Positions 25,696 through 39,700 of a stretch of DNA of 64,000 nucleotides are shown one piece after another. The DNA is taken from positions 306,167-370,166 of the forward strand of contig NW_019773958.1 of NCBI RefSeq assembly GCF_001039355.2, given 5' to 3'. The position numbers were made by a program, and so were the translations under genes. This stretch comes from Lingula anatina. Its lineage: Eukaryota > Brachiopoda > Lingulata > Lingulida > Lingulidae. Numbering within the stretch: position 1 is the first letter of the stretch; every line of letters begins with the position of its first letter. The notes beneath the pieces were generated by a model. That model had not been told where the DNA came from, ran no database searches, and saw only the letters and a program-made list of their open reading frames with translations.

Positions 25696-27384
25696 CACCA
25701 TTTAAATGTTATTGTGTGCAGTCTTGCAGATTGGACTTTGACCTTCACCAATGTCACCTTCATGACTGTTCTACTAAGATTTCTGTGTTTACATAGCCTG
25801 TCTCTTATGATCAAAACATTATGCAAATTAAATGCTAGAATTGTTTACAGACAATTATTTAAAAACAAATCCAGGAATACAATTCTCAGCCTGACATGTA
25901 CACCTTTCAGTTATTTTATGAAGTTCATCAGAGCATTATTTTTGGATTTTTAATGGAATCTTTTAGAAATAAGATTTAGCAAATGAAAAAATGGCCTTAT
26001 TTGGCAGCCAGGTACCCACACAAAAAATCCAGGTCATTTATATATGTGGCCAGTGACCTACTACTTTTTATCCATTCAATTATAAGGTGTGTTTTGTCCT
26101 GCTGTACTTACATGCACCTACATATGTTAGTACATGTATATTCACCTGCACTAGCATAGGTATAGCTAGATATACTAAAGTATAGCATTATACTGATCAA
26201 CATGAGTTTGGCAAGGTGAAAGATGGTATCTCAAGGATATTGTGTCAGTTTCAAGGTGAACTATTTTAATTTTTAATTGGACTTTGGACTATACTTGAAC
26301 TTAAATTTTGACTATGTAAATTGGATATGAATTAAGGTGTAATCAGCTGGTTGTTTTTGTTGCATTCTGCAAGGTGTGGTCTAAGGTAAGGTTATGGTTT
26401 GAAAATATCTCTTGTAAGCAAAGCCTGTTATGTTGTTTTACTCATCAAAGACAAATACAGATGTGCAGTGGATGTTATGTATATAATAGGATAGAAATAA
26501 AATTAATTAATAATATGTACAATGTCAATATAGACTGCCTATATAGGAAATTAATTTTTGCCTATATGAAAAAGTGACCTTTTACAGATGAACTAGGTAC
26601 ACAATATATAATGTAGTTCAACTGAGCTTGCATCAAGGAATCATTCCAAAAGGTGTGTTTTGGGTGCTTTTTTCATTGCACTGCAGTTTAAATAGTTTTC
26701 CCTCTGTCTGATGTGGTTACATGTTACAGTTTCAGCTGTTACTTTGTATCAATATATATGCATTTAAATGGGTTTTCATATGATTCAAGCGTAAGTACAG
26801 CTACATGTAATAAGAACTTGGTCAGTATTTGATGTGTGTATAGATTTAGATATCAGCAGTTAAAATGAATGAGAAACTGCACAATTTTGAATTGCTTGTC
26901 TTATTTTGCTGCTTGAGGTCAATTTAAGAAATTTACTTGTGTGGAGTTATTTGCATTATATTAATTAATATCTAATTATCCAAGCAATTTCTGTCAAGAT
27001 AATATTGATTTCCTTGTGTGGCTTAATTAAGGAGTTGTGTCTTTGATTTTTAGTCTGCATGAGGAATAGTATTCACATTGAGCTAAAATTGTACAAGCAT
27101 TTATTGACACTATTCTTTGGAATTCAGTCAAAACATTTTGGTTTATTTTCATTTCTTCCCTTTAGATAACATTGCTGACTATTAGATAAAGCATTATGCT
27201 GTATCTAGCAGACTGGAATAAATTGCACAACCTTGCGGTTTCTTCCATATTGAACATTTTAGAATGGGAGAAATGCGGTTAAACCTGACACTAATTTGAT
27301 CACTTGTCTCCCTTATTTCCTTCCCAGCTCAAGCCAAGGCTGTGAAAGAGAGCATTAGAAGAGGCATTACCTCAATTCAGCAGA

Positions 27385-27659
27385 ATGCTGCGCCTGCAAG
27401 CTCGCACTGCTCAGATCCGTGTGGCTGCCTCCACACAGTTGACCCCACTGGCTGGACGGGTCAAACCAAAACATGGGTATGCCTTGCCCCAGGGGCTTGC
27501 CAGGGCCTACTCTACCCCCATACCCAACCAGAGGCCAGAGGTACAACCCATAGAGAAGTTGATGGTGGCTAATAGAGGTATGGTACCCCAGGTGCCCCAT
27601 TGTATGCTACATTATTTTACCCATGGATTGACATGTGTATCATTTTGTCAACTGGAAAA

Positions 27660-27754
<95 letters not shown>

Positions 27755-30700
27755 GTGTTGAGCAGTTTCTCTTTTTGGCTTTGAAAATGAAATATCTGCT
27801 GTCATGAGACCATGCAGTTACTAAATGAAAAAAAATGTCAGAAACAGATTGTTAAATTAGTTTATAATTTTACTGACTTAAGATTCATTGGGGTGACTTG
27901 TCAATTCTTCATTGCCCTAGCTGTAAATTATTATCACTTTAGCATTATAATAATTATATATTGTATGGAACATTTCTGTGTATGTGTGATGTATTCCCAT
28001 AAGCAAGATATTGACCTGTCCAGTATGATTTGATTTAATGGTTATTCAGACAAGATTCTTCAGTTGAAGTTTTATTGCCTTGACACATTGGCAAGTGTTG
28101 GCATACATACATGCATGGTGCATAAGATAAATTGAATACATGCTAAGCATTTATTGACTGGCTGAGGTTGATATCTTGCTCTCGACCTTAGATTTTAATA
28201 TCACTTTTCTGAGTTTTGCAAAGCAACGTATTGACTGAGAGCAGAAATCTGTAATTGCTGTATAATGTATTTATTCAAAACCTGAATGTCTTTGCCCTCT
28301 AGGATAACATCAAATGTTGCAATTGTCATCTAATTGATGATAGCTTTTCCCTTCTCTGATCAATCAATGATGATGTCATCTGTCAATATATGGTGATGGC
28401 AACACTGGTCAATGTTGTGTTTTATTAGACCTCAAATCCATTGATATAAGATACTAATTAATGCTACATGCACATTAAGACAATGTACATTAGACTATTA
28501 GGTTTGAAGCAAAAATTTAATAATATTTTGTCACAAGAGATCGTTTTTGATTATTTATACTAAATGTCTGAAACTGTGCTGTTAAAATCTACAAAAAAAA
28601 TCAAAAATGGACAGTACTATTATCTCCATTTTGATGCTCACTAGAAGTATCAAAGTCAAAATCTGACACCATGGTTTTTTTCCCATGCTTTTCATCAATC
28701 ACCAGGCCCATAAAGTTACTTGGAAAGCCAATTTAAGTTACACGTATAAAATAAATGTATTTTTAAAACTCAACATGATACATGGAAGCTGTACATAAAT
28801 GCAATTATGGAATACAATAACATTCCATAAAAGGTATGTAGTGCATCTTTTTGGTCAGTTTTTCTTTTCCAGTAGTGAAATAAATTCACAGATAAAAATC
28901 ATTATGTAAGTTTCTCTCTTTACACATAATACTTAATTTTCATACCTTTCTTCAAGATCTTTTTCCAGCGACCTTCCTCACTGCCGACAGATTGTTTGAG
29001 TTCTTCTGTTCTAGTCTTTTGCCACTGTCTGGATTTTTCTGAGCAGAAAGGCTGCTGTTTTCTTTTTAGCTCTCAGAACCATGTTCACCAGACCTCTGCA
29101 TCACCTTCTTAGAGCAATTGTTACATCTGCTGCTTAGATATATCTGCGGCGTAGATATATATCTATATACTTCTTTATTCATGAGTAACTTGCAAGATTT
29201 TATGAAACTCTGGAAAGGGTGCTGGATATGGAAGCTGAAAATTTCAAATGAGGTTAGCCAAAATTTAAATATAGAACTAAAAAAAAAAAAACTATTTATT
29301 GAATGGTTCTAAATAGGGTATACCTTGGTGATTATGAAAAACTCATGAAGTATCTTGGAAAAAAATTTTTTTTTTATTTCGCCATATTAAGCTCTAAATG
29401 CACATTGTTTGTCTGTAAAATTTATGTAATCATTTTCATTTTTGAAAACCCATCAAATGTTTTTATCTTTTACAGAATGTTGAACCACACAGTCCATAAA
29501 TGAAAAAATTAATTGATGAGTTGAGACTTGTTAGACAAAAAATCCCATTGGTTTTATCCAGTGTATAATGAGTGAAAACTGTCCAGGTTTCTTCTCTATA
29601 AGAGTAAAAAAGGAGCACGTAAAACTAAAAGGTATCACGGCTTGTACATAAAATGTCACCAGTAACACCACCATTTTTATGATCTGGCTGGAGTTATCAC
29701 ATGTAGAATTGGTCATTGTCAGTCGCATTTTAGCTTGTCTCCTCAAGGACTGAATAAGCTTCACATAAAGAATAACCATGAATCCAGTTAGTAAAGTATT
29801 AATAATGAAAGGAAACACCTTGCGGTAAATAGTTTTGTAACCATTGGCCCATTCCTTCAACTGAACAACTTAGCAAAAGTCATTTGAGCTGTGTTTACAA
29901 GGAATAAATCCAACAAATTCAGTATCAAAAAACTTTGGAAGGTGATACAAAGCAATCACTGTCAGTAATACGTATGTCCGCCATCGCCATTTTGTTACCT
30001 TTCGAAACTCTATGCTTTTTACAGGTTTGTTTATCACAAGATAACGGTCAAATGCCACAAAAATTAGCAGCCAATGTGAAGAAAGTCTTGCAAACAGCAT
30101 GATTGGCCAAATATAAACAGTGGTTGTCTGCATTGCAACAAAGAACCAGTCAATCCATCCCAAATAAACGTGCAAAGCAGGTAGATTGTTGGTAAATATT
30201 GCTGTGATTAAAAAGATGTTATCCATGATCGCAGTCCAGGATAGTAGATAATCAGTGGATGTATTTGCTCTCTCCTTGTAAAATACTATGAAAGACAGAG
30301 TGTTACAAATCAATCTGAGTAGGCTGACGACCAGTGATGCAAATCCTAGATCAACGGTGAGGTACAAGTTTGAGGCTGTTTGGTGAGAGTTGGTACTGTT
30401 CATCATTGTACTGTTCAATATATTTGTTGTTAAATTTAATTCATCTGTATCACCAGAAAAAGCTTTCATAATGCCTCAATGTGTAGTTGAAAATAAAATC
30501 TTGAACAAATAAGAAGCTGTCTGAATGATGACGATACTCATGAAGTTGGGCCTTTATATCACAGAATTTGGCCATGTCCATAACCAATCAGAGACCGAAA
30601 TGTACCTTATTTGATTTTGACAGTAACTAGGATTCCAATTTTGCTTGACACATGCATGGATGAGAGGATATAAAATGATACGAAAGGAGACAATGACAAC

Positions 30701-33700
30701 GGCAATGTAGAAGAATAACAAAGTCTCAGCTTTAACTAGTGTGACAAAAGACCATGCACAGAATAATGAAAATTAAGAAAATGAATGAAAAGGAGCATAT
30801 CTTATTGAAACAATAAAGGAATGGATACCAGGTCTATTCATGTCACCTTTTTGACTGAATAATAACTCTTTGTGTTAAACCATCACGTTGGTTTAATCTA
30901 TACCTATTGAGAAATCTGATTTCAGAAACAATATACGGATCTATCTTCTCTTTTTTTCTAAAAATATGTTGTTGTGCAACTAAAGTTAAAAAAGGACAAA
31001 CACTGACTCATTAACTTCGATTTTATTTTAACATTAACAAATTTGCCAATTATTTTTCTTTGATTAATTCATATTTTTCTTTGGTATAAATGAAAACAAA
31101 GACTAAAAAACTTGTTTTGATAACTTTTAATGACATCTTCAGTGTCATTGTGACATAGTTCCATAATCCAATTCATCTATAGAGCATTACTAAAAACATG
31201 GTTTATTTTAAATAAGAAAATAGCCACTCAATGCATCATTTATATATGGATAGGGTATACCCAAATGATTATGGGGAAATTATTTAAGTTATAATTTATT
31301 TTGCTATATAAAGCTCTAAGGCTTGTTGTTTATCTTTAAGTTATTATTTTGCTGATAATCTTGTAGTAGTTTCTTAATGACTTCAAAAGTATTGTTTATG
31401 AAAGTGTTTGTTTAATTTTGTAAATATAAAAATTGTGATTATTGTAATTTGTGTGTTCTGAGAATATTTTCATTTTTTTTCTGAAATTTATTTGTTTCAA
31501 ATTATCAGCATTTTTAACCAAAGATTTTATCTTATCATAGATGAAGGAGCATTATAATAATTGAAGACATGTTAGGATCAAACAATGATTTTCAAGGCAA
31601 ATTATCAATTACTATATTCATCTTATTTGTTATCTTGCTTTTGGCGATATTTCAGTCTGCCTTTTTAGCTTATCATAAAACGCTGAACAGCACTATCTTC
31701 ACTCTACATCTTTTCAAAGTAAGATTAATGAATGATTTAATTTTTGACTAAACTTAAATTTTGTGCTATAGGTGAGATTGCCATCCGTGTCTTCAGAGCC
31801 TGTCATGAGATGAAGATTCGCACAGTGGCTGTCTACTCGGAGCAAGATACGATGCACATTCACAGACAGAAGGCGGACGAGGCATACCTCATAGGGAAAG
31901 GTCTTCCACCTGTGGCATCCTATCTGAACATACCTGAAATAATACAGGTTGCCAAGGTATAAGGAAATGTTACAAAATGTAACTTTAAGGGTGTAACTTT
32001 GATTAGAAATAGAAATGTGCAAGTGGTGGGGTCAAACTTAGAAATTGCTCTATGTCAGAAGTAGTGCTCTCTGTGCTCTAGCATGTTGATATCTTTTAGC
32101 AACTCTTAATGTCATTGATGCTGATAATGTTACAAGTATTATAAATGATGAAATTAATGAATGTTGGAAATTTTAAAAACTGACATTTTTCATTTATCAA
32201 CAAACATGAATTTGAAAATTTTTCATAACAGGTAAAGCTTATTTTCATGTTTTAAGGAAAACAATGTAGATGCTATCCATCCAGGCTATGGGTTCCTCTC
32301 AGAGAGGGCAGATTTTGCTAAAGCTTGTGAAGTAAATGACATCAAGTTTGTTGGACCACCTTCAGAAATTGTGAGGAAGATGGGAGACAAAGTGGAGGCT
32401 AGGCAGGCTGCCATTGATGCAGGTACAGTGATAAGGTCTAGAAAATTGACTAAAAGGGTTTAAAATACAGCAAGTCATTCTTTTAATTTCAGTAGAGGTC
32501 CAGTCTTTATGGATTATTTGCAAAAGTTTTTTCAGAGTAGACAACTATACATTTCTTTTTCATAGTCATTTTAAATCAGTACCACCCCATTTCAAATCTT
32601 TTTTTTTTTTTTTTGACAATAACAGGATAGACTAAAGATTTTCACATTTTGGAGGAAAAAAAAAAGAAATGAGAACATCCCTGCAGATTTAATTGCATAG
32701 GTTCATAAAGATCCAATATGATTTGTTGCAGGCGTTCAGGTAGTCCCTGGCACAGCTCAGGCAATCCAGACTGCTGAGGAAGCCCTGGAGTTCTGTCATA
32801 TCCATGGCTGTCCTGTGATCTTCAAGGCAGCTTATGGAGGGGGAGGCAGAGGAATGAGGATGGTCAGAGATATCAAAGTGAGTTAAGTGGATAAAATTTG
32901 GATCAGACCAGTTGTTTTCATCAATTTTGTATGTAGAATTTGGAATTGGTTAGGGGTAGCAGTATTAGTTTATATAGCCTATGATGTGGATAGTTGATAT
33001 TAAGCTGAATGGGTTTTTAGCTGTGGGAAGTGAGCTGAGTCATGAAAATTTTGAATTAATTTTTTTCGAGCTTACATATGCATTGAATTTATTTGGCGGA
33101 AGTCTTTACATATTTTATTAGCACAGGACTTTGGTCAGCATATGCATTTTATATGCAAGGTTGTGATTAATGTAAATATTCCGAAAGGGAAATTTGTATA
33201 TTTAACTGAAAGTCATCTTTGAATCATGATGAGTATCAGGTACTTATTTTCCCCATAGGATGTGGAAGAAAGCTTTAACCGTGCAAGATCAGAGGCAGAG
33301 GCTGCTTTTGGAGATGGCTCACTGTTTTTAGAAAAGTTCATTGAGAGACCAAGACATATTGAAGTGCAAATTCTAGGTATTTCTGGATTTGTAAAAAAAA
33401 AATTATAAAGAAAGAAATATTCTTTGTCAATTATTGAGCTTTGAAGTGTGGCAGCTAGGGTGAATGTAGTTTTAGTCTATAAAGATGTGTCATAGAGAAA
33501 AAGTATTCTTCAGCAAAATGGAGATTAAAAAATAGCAGTGCCTTCTCATTTTTTCTTTGAATTATAAGTACTTTTATATACTTTTTCATCAGGGGACAAA
33601 GACGGAAATGTAATTCATCTGTATGAGAGAGACTGCTCAGTCCAGCGTAGGCATCAAAAAGTTGTGGAGATTGCCCCAGCTCCATGGCTCAACAGTGAAA

Positions 33701-36700
33701 TCCGTAACAAGATGACAGCAGATGCTGTAAAACTTGCTCAATATGTGGGTTATGAGAACGCTGGCACTGTGGAATTCCTACTGGATCAGCATGGAAATTA
33801 CTACTTCATTGAGGTTAATGCCAGACTGCAAGTGGAACATACTGTGACGGAAGAAGTCACAGGGTGAGATGCTAGATTGGTGATATTATAATGTGATATG
33901 ATATTTGTTTAAAGGGATAATTCTTGTTGTTACAGTAAAAAAGCTTTTCTGGTCTTATCGAAGACTTGGTGAATAAATTTTAGGCTATAGGAACTCTTTT
34001 GAGTTGCCCAAACTGTAGCCCCAACTTTGCTACTATGGATAAATATGTACATTTGAATACCAGTTCTTTTTATTTAGCATATTCATAAGTTGATTGCCAT
34101 TACATTACATTACATTACATTACATTACATTACATTACATTACATGTGCTCCCAGTCATTTTCATAAGAATCTGTGTTAATGAGTTTGTGTACAATATTT
34201 CCCATGCAAATTTTATTAGTTAAGTAATGGTGACAAAAAAATTGGACTGAGGTTCATGAAATAGTCACTGTTCTTATGATTGTGATAATGAGGTGACATC
34301 AGTTGGGTTAATTTCCAAATTATTTTTCAGGTTGGATTTAGTGCAATCTCAGATCAGGATAGCTGAAGGGTTCTTGCTGCCGGAGCTGAAGATGAAGCAA
34401 GAGGACATTGTGCTCAATGGAAGCTCTATACAGTGCAGAATGACCACTGAAGATCCAGCCAAGGGATTCCAGCCAGACACTGGAAGAATTGAGGTCTCCT
34501 CTCATGAATTTTATAAAAATCAGCTGTATTCTCTTAACTTATATAAGCCCATGTGAAATTTCACTTCAAATACAGTCTCTGTTCCACTGTTCCTTTGTTG
34601 CAGAATTTCTAAATTGAAGATCAATTTCCATGTACTTTTAATGAACGGGAAATTGTACATACTTATGTCATTATAATGTGTACTATTGACCTGACAAAAA
34701 ATGTAATTTTATTTTGTTTTGTCATTTTTCTGAGTATAGTTAACCTTTTCATGAATTTTATATTATGTCAAAAATGTAATTATAATTTACTAAGATCTTC
34801 ACAACCTAACTATGTGATGTGGTATATTTCATTTAGCAGCCAGATCATGATTCATTTTGTGAACTTATTGCACAGTCTTTTTCTTTTGCCAGGTTTTCCG
34901 CAGTGGAGAAGGCATGGGTATCAGGTTAGACAGTGCACTTGCCTATGCGGGGGCCATCATCTCTCCATATTATGACTCTCTGCTGGTGAAGGTGATTTCT
35001 CATGCACGCACCCACCAAGATGCATGTGCCAAGATGGTACGTGCTCTGACCGAGTTCAGGATTAGAGGAGTTAAGGTGAGAAAATTTGACAACTGAAAGT
35101 GAGTTGGATTCACACTGTCTGTGGTTTTTGTGTAAATAAGCTTTGTGTTAGCCAGCCAAATGAAAAATTACAGCCAAAACTTCATGTTTAGCCAAGAAAA
35201 TTTGAAAAAATTAAATTAAAGCCAAACTTTACCATACATGTATGTCTAGTGCACATTGAGTGTTCTGTAAATCTGTTTTGATTAAAATGGGGCTAAACAA
35301 AGATCTGAAGAATACCTTGTTCATTTTTTTTAAGACCAACACACCGTTCTTGCTCAATGTCCTCCAAAATACAAAGTTCCTGGAAGGTGCTGTGGATACT
35401 TACTTCATAGATGAACATCCAGATCTCTTCAAGCTGAAACCCAGCCAGAACCGTGCGCAGAAGCTGCTCCGCTACCTGGCCGATGTGATGGTGAACGGCC
35501 CCCTCACTCCGCTAGCAACTGGGCTTCAGCCTGCAGAGATTGTACCAACTGTGCCGCATGTGCCTTTTGGTAAGACTGTGAAAGATTTGGTTTCTTTTAT
35601 CAATTTTTATTATGTTTTTTATCATTGGAAAGAGTTAAATCCTTTACCAACAAATGTCTGTTAAGTCGTGTCCCTGAACATTTATTTATTATTTTTCTGT
35701 AAGTTCACTTATTCAGTTATACTTTTAATGATTACTCATTCATTTCTTTTACGCTATATCTTCAAGGTGATTCTTGCTTTAGCGTAGTTTTATCTAAAGC
35801 TCTGTTAGTTCAAATATTGGTGTGAAGTATGACAATAAGATAAGGGTGCTTTTTTTTTTTTTTTTTTGTAGGACCTTTTGATCATCACTGTAAGAAAGAA
35901 GTGTGATTTGTGTTTGTTAACAACTAATTGATATTTTTTTTAATGAAAAATTGATGAATAACAGATGGAGATGACCTGGTGTTCCTGTGTTTATGCAGCT
36001 ATTTTAATGCCAAAAATAGCTTTTTGGATTTTACCATTGCTGCTTTAAATACTTGGTGCATTGCTTAATACCTGCATGTATTGCATTACGACATTACAGT
36101 GTATCAGTGCTCCTTTTTTTTCCATATTTTCATCATTTAATGATACATGAACAAGTTGTAGGAAAGTTATTAATACTTTTATTCCAGGCTATTCAGGATT
36201 TTTTTTCTTTCCCAATTAACTTTCTTTCTTTTTTTCATAGTACTTTTATGGCCATATCGTTTATTGGAATCATATCTTTAAACCTTTGTACTTAAAATTT
36301 TTTTTGTGCAGGTACAACAACAACCCAGGGTAACTATGTTTTCAATTTTTGATTTTTTTAACATTGTAAATCACTTGTTTAACAAAAAGTGGTGTCACTC
36401 ATTTTGTCGTTAAATGTATAGTAATATGCTGTATGTTCTGTAGAAGCCCTACAATTTTCGCATTATACCCATGTATTATGAAATATGCGGTGTGCTTTGA
36501 AATGAATTGCACTTGCGAAGAAACATCTTTTTATGTACAGACACAGATGTGTCTGTACATATTGCCATCACCTGTGTCTGTCGTCGCCGTCGCCGTCGTC
36601 GCTGTCGCCGTCGCTGTCGTCGCCGTGCACTTTCCTTGTAAACACGATAAGTGGAAGACAGTTTTACTTTTTGGCTTTATATTTACAGAGCTGATGAATA

Positions 36701-39700
36701 TTCATAAAATGTAGGTCAAGTTCGAAAATCAGCATGATCGGGCCATTATTGTAGAAGTTATGCTGTATTTTCACTTTTCAGCATATATGCAACACTGTAA
36801 ACACATTTCAACAAAAATCGATAGGCCTGTTGTCATGAAACTCTCAGGAGTAATCGATTCCAAAAATCGACATGCAGCCCGAGTTGGAAAAGCAGTCTAA
36901 TTGGCTTCCTTTTCTGGAAGTTATGCATTTTCAAAGTGTGAACTTGAACTCCCATGGGCCTGAAGCCTTATGCTTGTTACACATTTAACTTACGTTGGTA
37001 TTACCTGTTGAGCATAATTAAAATTTGATGTTGAATTTGCAGCTTAACATAATGTATTTTTGCATCAGAATTGACAGTAGCCTTTTTTGTTATTTCCTGC
37101 TTTTTGTCTGTACATTTGACAGCTTTGCTGCCTTGTTTAAAGATCTTGCATCTTAATGGTAAATACTTGGATATACAAACCTATAATTTAAGAAAAATAG
37201 AAAGTCTGGAGAAGGAGGAGTTAAACTGAAACTGTTTGAATTAACGGAAATTGAAGCATTGCAACCTTAAAGCAAGGTGTTGTGAACTGGAAGCATTGCA
37301 AATTTAACGCTAGGTGTTAAGATAGATGGGACCCCCATGTATATGTTAGATGGCTTTATTGGGTTATAATTGTGTTTCACATACCTTCTTTTCATTAGTT
37401 GTTTTTATTGCGGGCTGACTGGCTGGCTTTATGCTTTCAATATAAAACCACTTTTGGGTTTGCTGACCTTGCTGCTAAGTATTAATGAAAACGCATCACC
37501 TTTCAGTATTTATAGTAAATGTAACTTTTGTTTCAGGTGATGGCATGTGCTTGACTTCTTTTTCATAAAGATAGTTCATATTCATATTTTAGCTTTTTTT
37601 ACAAGTTGTTGTATTTATGTACAAGCCTTGGGTAGATAAAAACATATGCATTATTTAGTTGTTTTCATTGTTTCATTTCTGGCTCATTTAATATTGTATG
37701 TAGGGCATTAAAAACTGCCTACAGGCTTTTGGCTGTTTTGATAATCATTATTACTCATTATTACTCATTATTATCATTCCCATAGATTAAGAGCTATTTT
37801 ATGTCTGGTTTTTTCAGATTATAAAAGTAATTATAACTGAAGGATTCCTTTTTGGTGACTTAAGTCTATAAAAAATGCGGAAAAAATGTGATATTTAACC
37901 TCCTTTTACCATAATTTATTTATTACTAAACAATTGTTGCATAAAAAAAGAGAGAAAAAAAGAAATTGAAAGAGAGTAATAACCATTTAAGAATATCAAA
38001 ATCACTTCTTTGTTTCTTAAAGCACTAGCATTAAAAGTTTATGTAATGTTTCAGATGTCAAGCATCCCAAAGGCTGGAAGAATGTTCTAGACAAAGAAGG
38101 ACCCAGTGGCTTGGCAAAAGCAATCAGAAATCACAAAGGTCTTCTGCTTATGGACACCACGTACAGGGACGCCCACCAGTCCCTACTGGCTACTAGAGTT
38201 AGGACTTACGACATGAAGAGAATCTCTCCGTACACTTCTCACCATCTCAGCAATTTGTTTGCTTTAGAGAACTGGGGAGGTTAGTTTGTTGAATTTTTTT
38301 TCACATATCTTGATTTAATGGAAGAAAGCTTTTACATTTCTGTTTTCAGCAAAACTTTATATTTTACGTAATAATAAAAACAGACTGCATATCAGCAAAT
38401 GAAAGATTACTTAGAGAATTCTGCTGCAGTTTGGAATTTTGAATACATTTTATGAAATTATTTTATCAAAATAGTAAAAAGTCTGATAGTGATCTGGTTA
38501 GGGAATTTCTCCACTCAGAGGTGATCAGTTGTAAAACATCTTTATATACTGATAGTTTAACCCTTACTCTTCAGTTAGTGCACTCAATTTTTAAGAACCC
38601 TTACTTTTAATATCTTAACCTTTTTTCCACATTTATAAACATTTTGTAATAGAAAACATGAACCGCTCCTTTCCATTTTTGTCTACAGGTAATTGTCAGC
38701 ATTTTTTATGCAAAAGAGTGTAAATAGAGCTGTATTTGAGAGACTGTCTTATGGAAGGTNACTAGATTGGTGATATTATAATGTGATATGATATTTGTTT
38801 TAAGGGATAATTCTTGTTGTTACAGTAAAAAAGCTTTTCTGGTCTTATCGAAGACTTGGTGAATAAATTTTAGGCTATAGGAACTCTTTTGAGTTTCTGT
38901 AGCCCCAACTTTGCTACTATGGATAAATATGTACATTTGAATACCAGTTCTTTTTATTTAGCATATTCATAAGTTGATTGCCATTACATTACATTACATT
39001 ACATTACATTACATTACATTACATTACATTACATTACATGTGCTCCCAGTCATTTTCATAAGAATCTGTGTTAATGAGTTTGTGTACAATATTTCCCATG
39101 CAAATTTTATTAGTTAAGTAATGGTGACAAAAAAATTGGACTGAGGTTCATAAAAAAGTCACTGTTCTTATGATTGTGATAATGAGGTGACATCAGTTGG
39201 GTTAATTTCCAAATTATTTTTCAGGTTGGATTTAGTGCAATCTCAGATCAGGATAGCTGAAGGGTTCTTGCTGCCGGAGCTGAAGATGAAGCAAGAGGAC
39301 ATTGTGCTCAATGGAAGCTCTATACAGTGCAGAATGACCACTGAAGATCCAGCCAAGGGATTCCAGCCAGACACTGGAAGAATTGAGGTCTCCTCTCATG
39401 AATTTTATAAAAATCAGCTGTATTCTCTTAACTTATATAAGCCCATGTGAAATTTCACTTCAAATACAGTCTCTGTTCCACTGTTCCTTTGTTGCAGAAT
39501 TTCTAAATTGAAGATCAATTTCCATGTACTTTTAATGAACGGGACTTTCATTGTACATACTTATGTCATTATAATGTGTACTCTTGACCTGACAAAAAAT
39601 GTAATTTTATTTTGTTTTGTCATTTTTGTGAGTATAGTTAACCTTTTCATGAATTTTATATTATGTCAAAAATGTAATTATAATTTACTAAGATCTTCAC

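Larger units (their letters stand above)
24111..27327 (+). other. PC 5' flank: candidate non-coding first exon and repeats
   Basis: No coding exon was recognised. The first coding exon of PC opens with a splice acceptor (TTCCCAG before 27328), so at least one upstream non-coding exon is expected. The best donor I see is ACAG/GTGAGATATT with the exon ending at 24417, close to the divergent TAF6L promoter. Several AT-rich microsatellites lie in between. Small frames here look random. Confidence 0.4.
33872..38757. repeat. PC duplicated segment, copy 1
   Basis: Direct counterpart of 38762-43039. It starts just after exon 6 and ends at the N at 38760. It is about 600 bp longer than copy 2, almost entirely because of one insertion in intron 10 (36532-37138). 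Confidence 0.93.

Noticed and set aside
27578-27753. Extension of PC exon 1 through Ile-Tyr repeats
   Set aside because: This is the open frame running past the donor at 27577 into a TA microsatellite; the real coding sequence resumes at 31772.
29531-29860. Separate 109-residue membrane protein gene
   Set aside because: It is the second half of the GPCR, in the same frame after the in-frame TAA, and lacks its own start codon context.
36433-36714. Open frame with Val-Ala repeats in PC intron 10
   Set aside because: Produced by the GTC/GCC hexamer tract of the insertion; no gene features.
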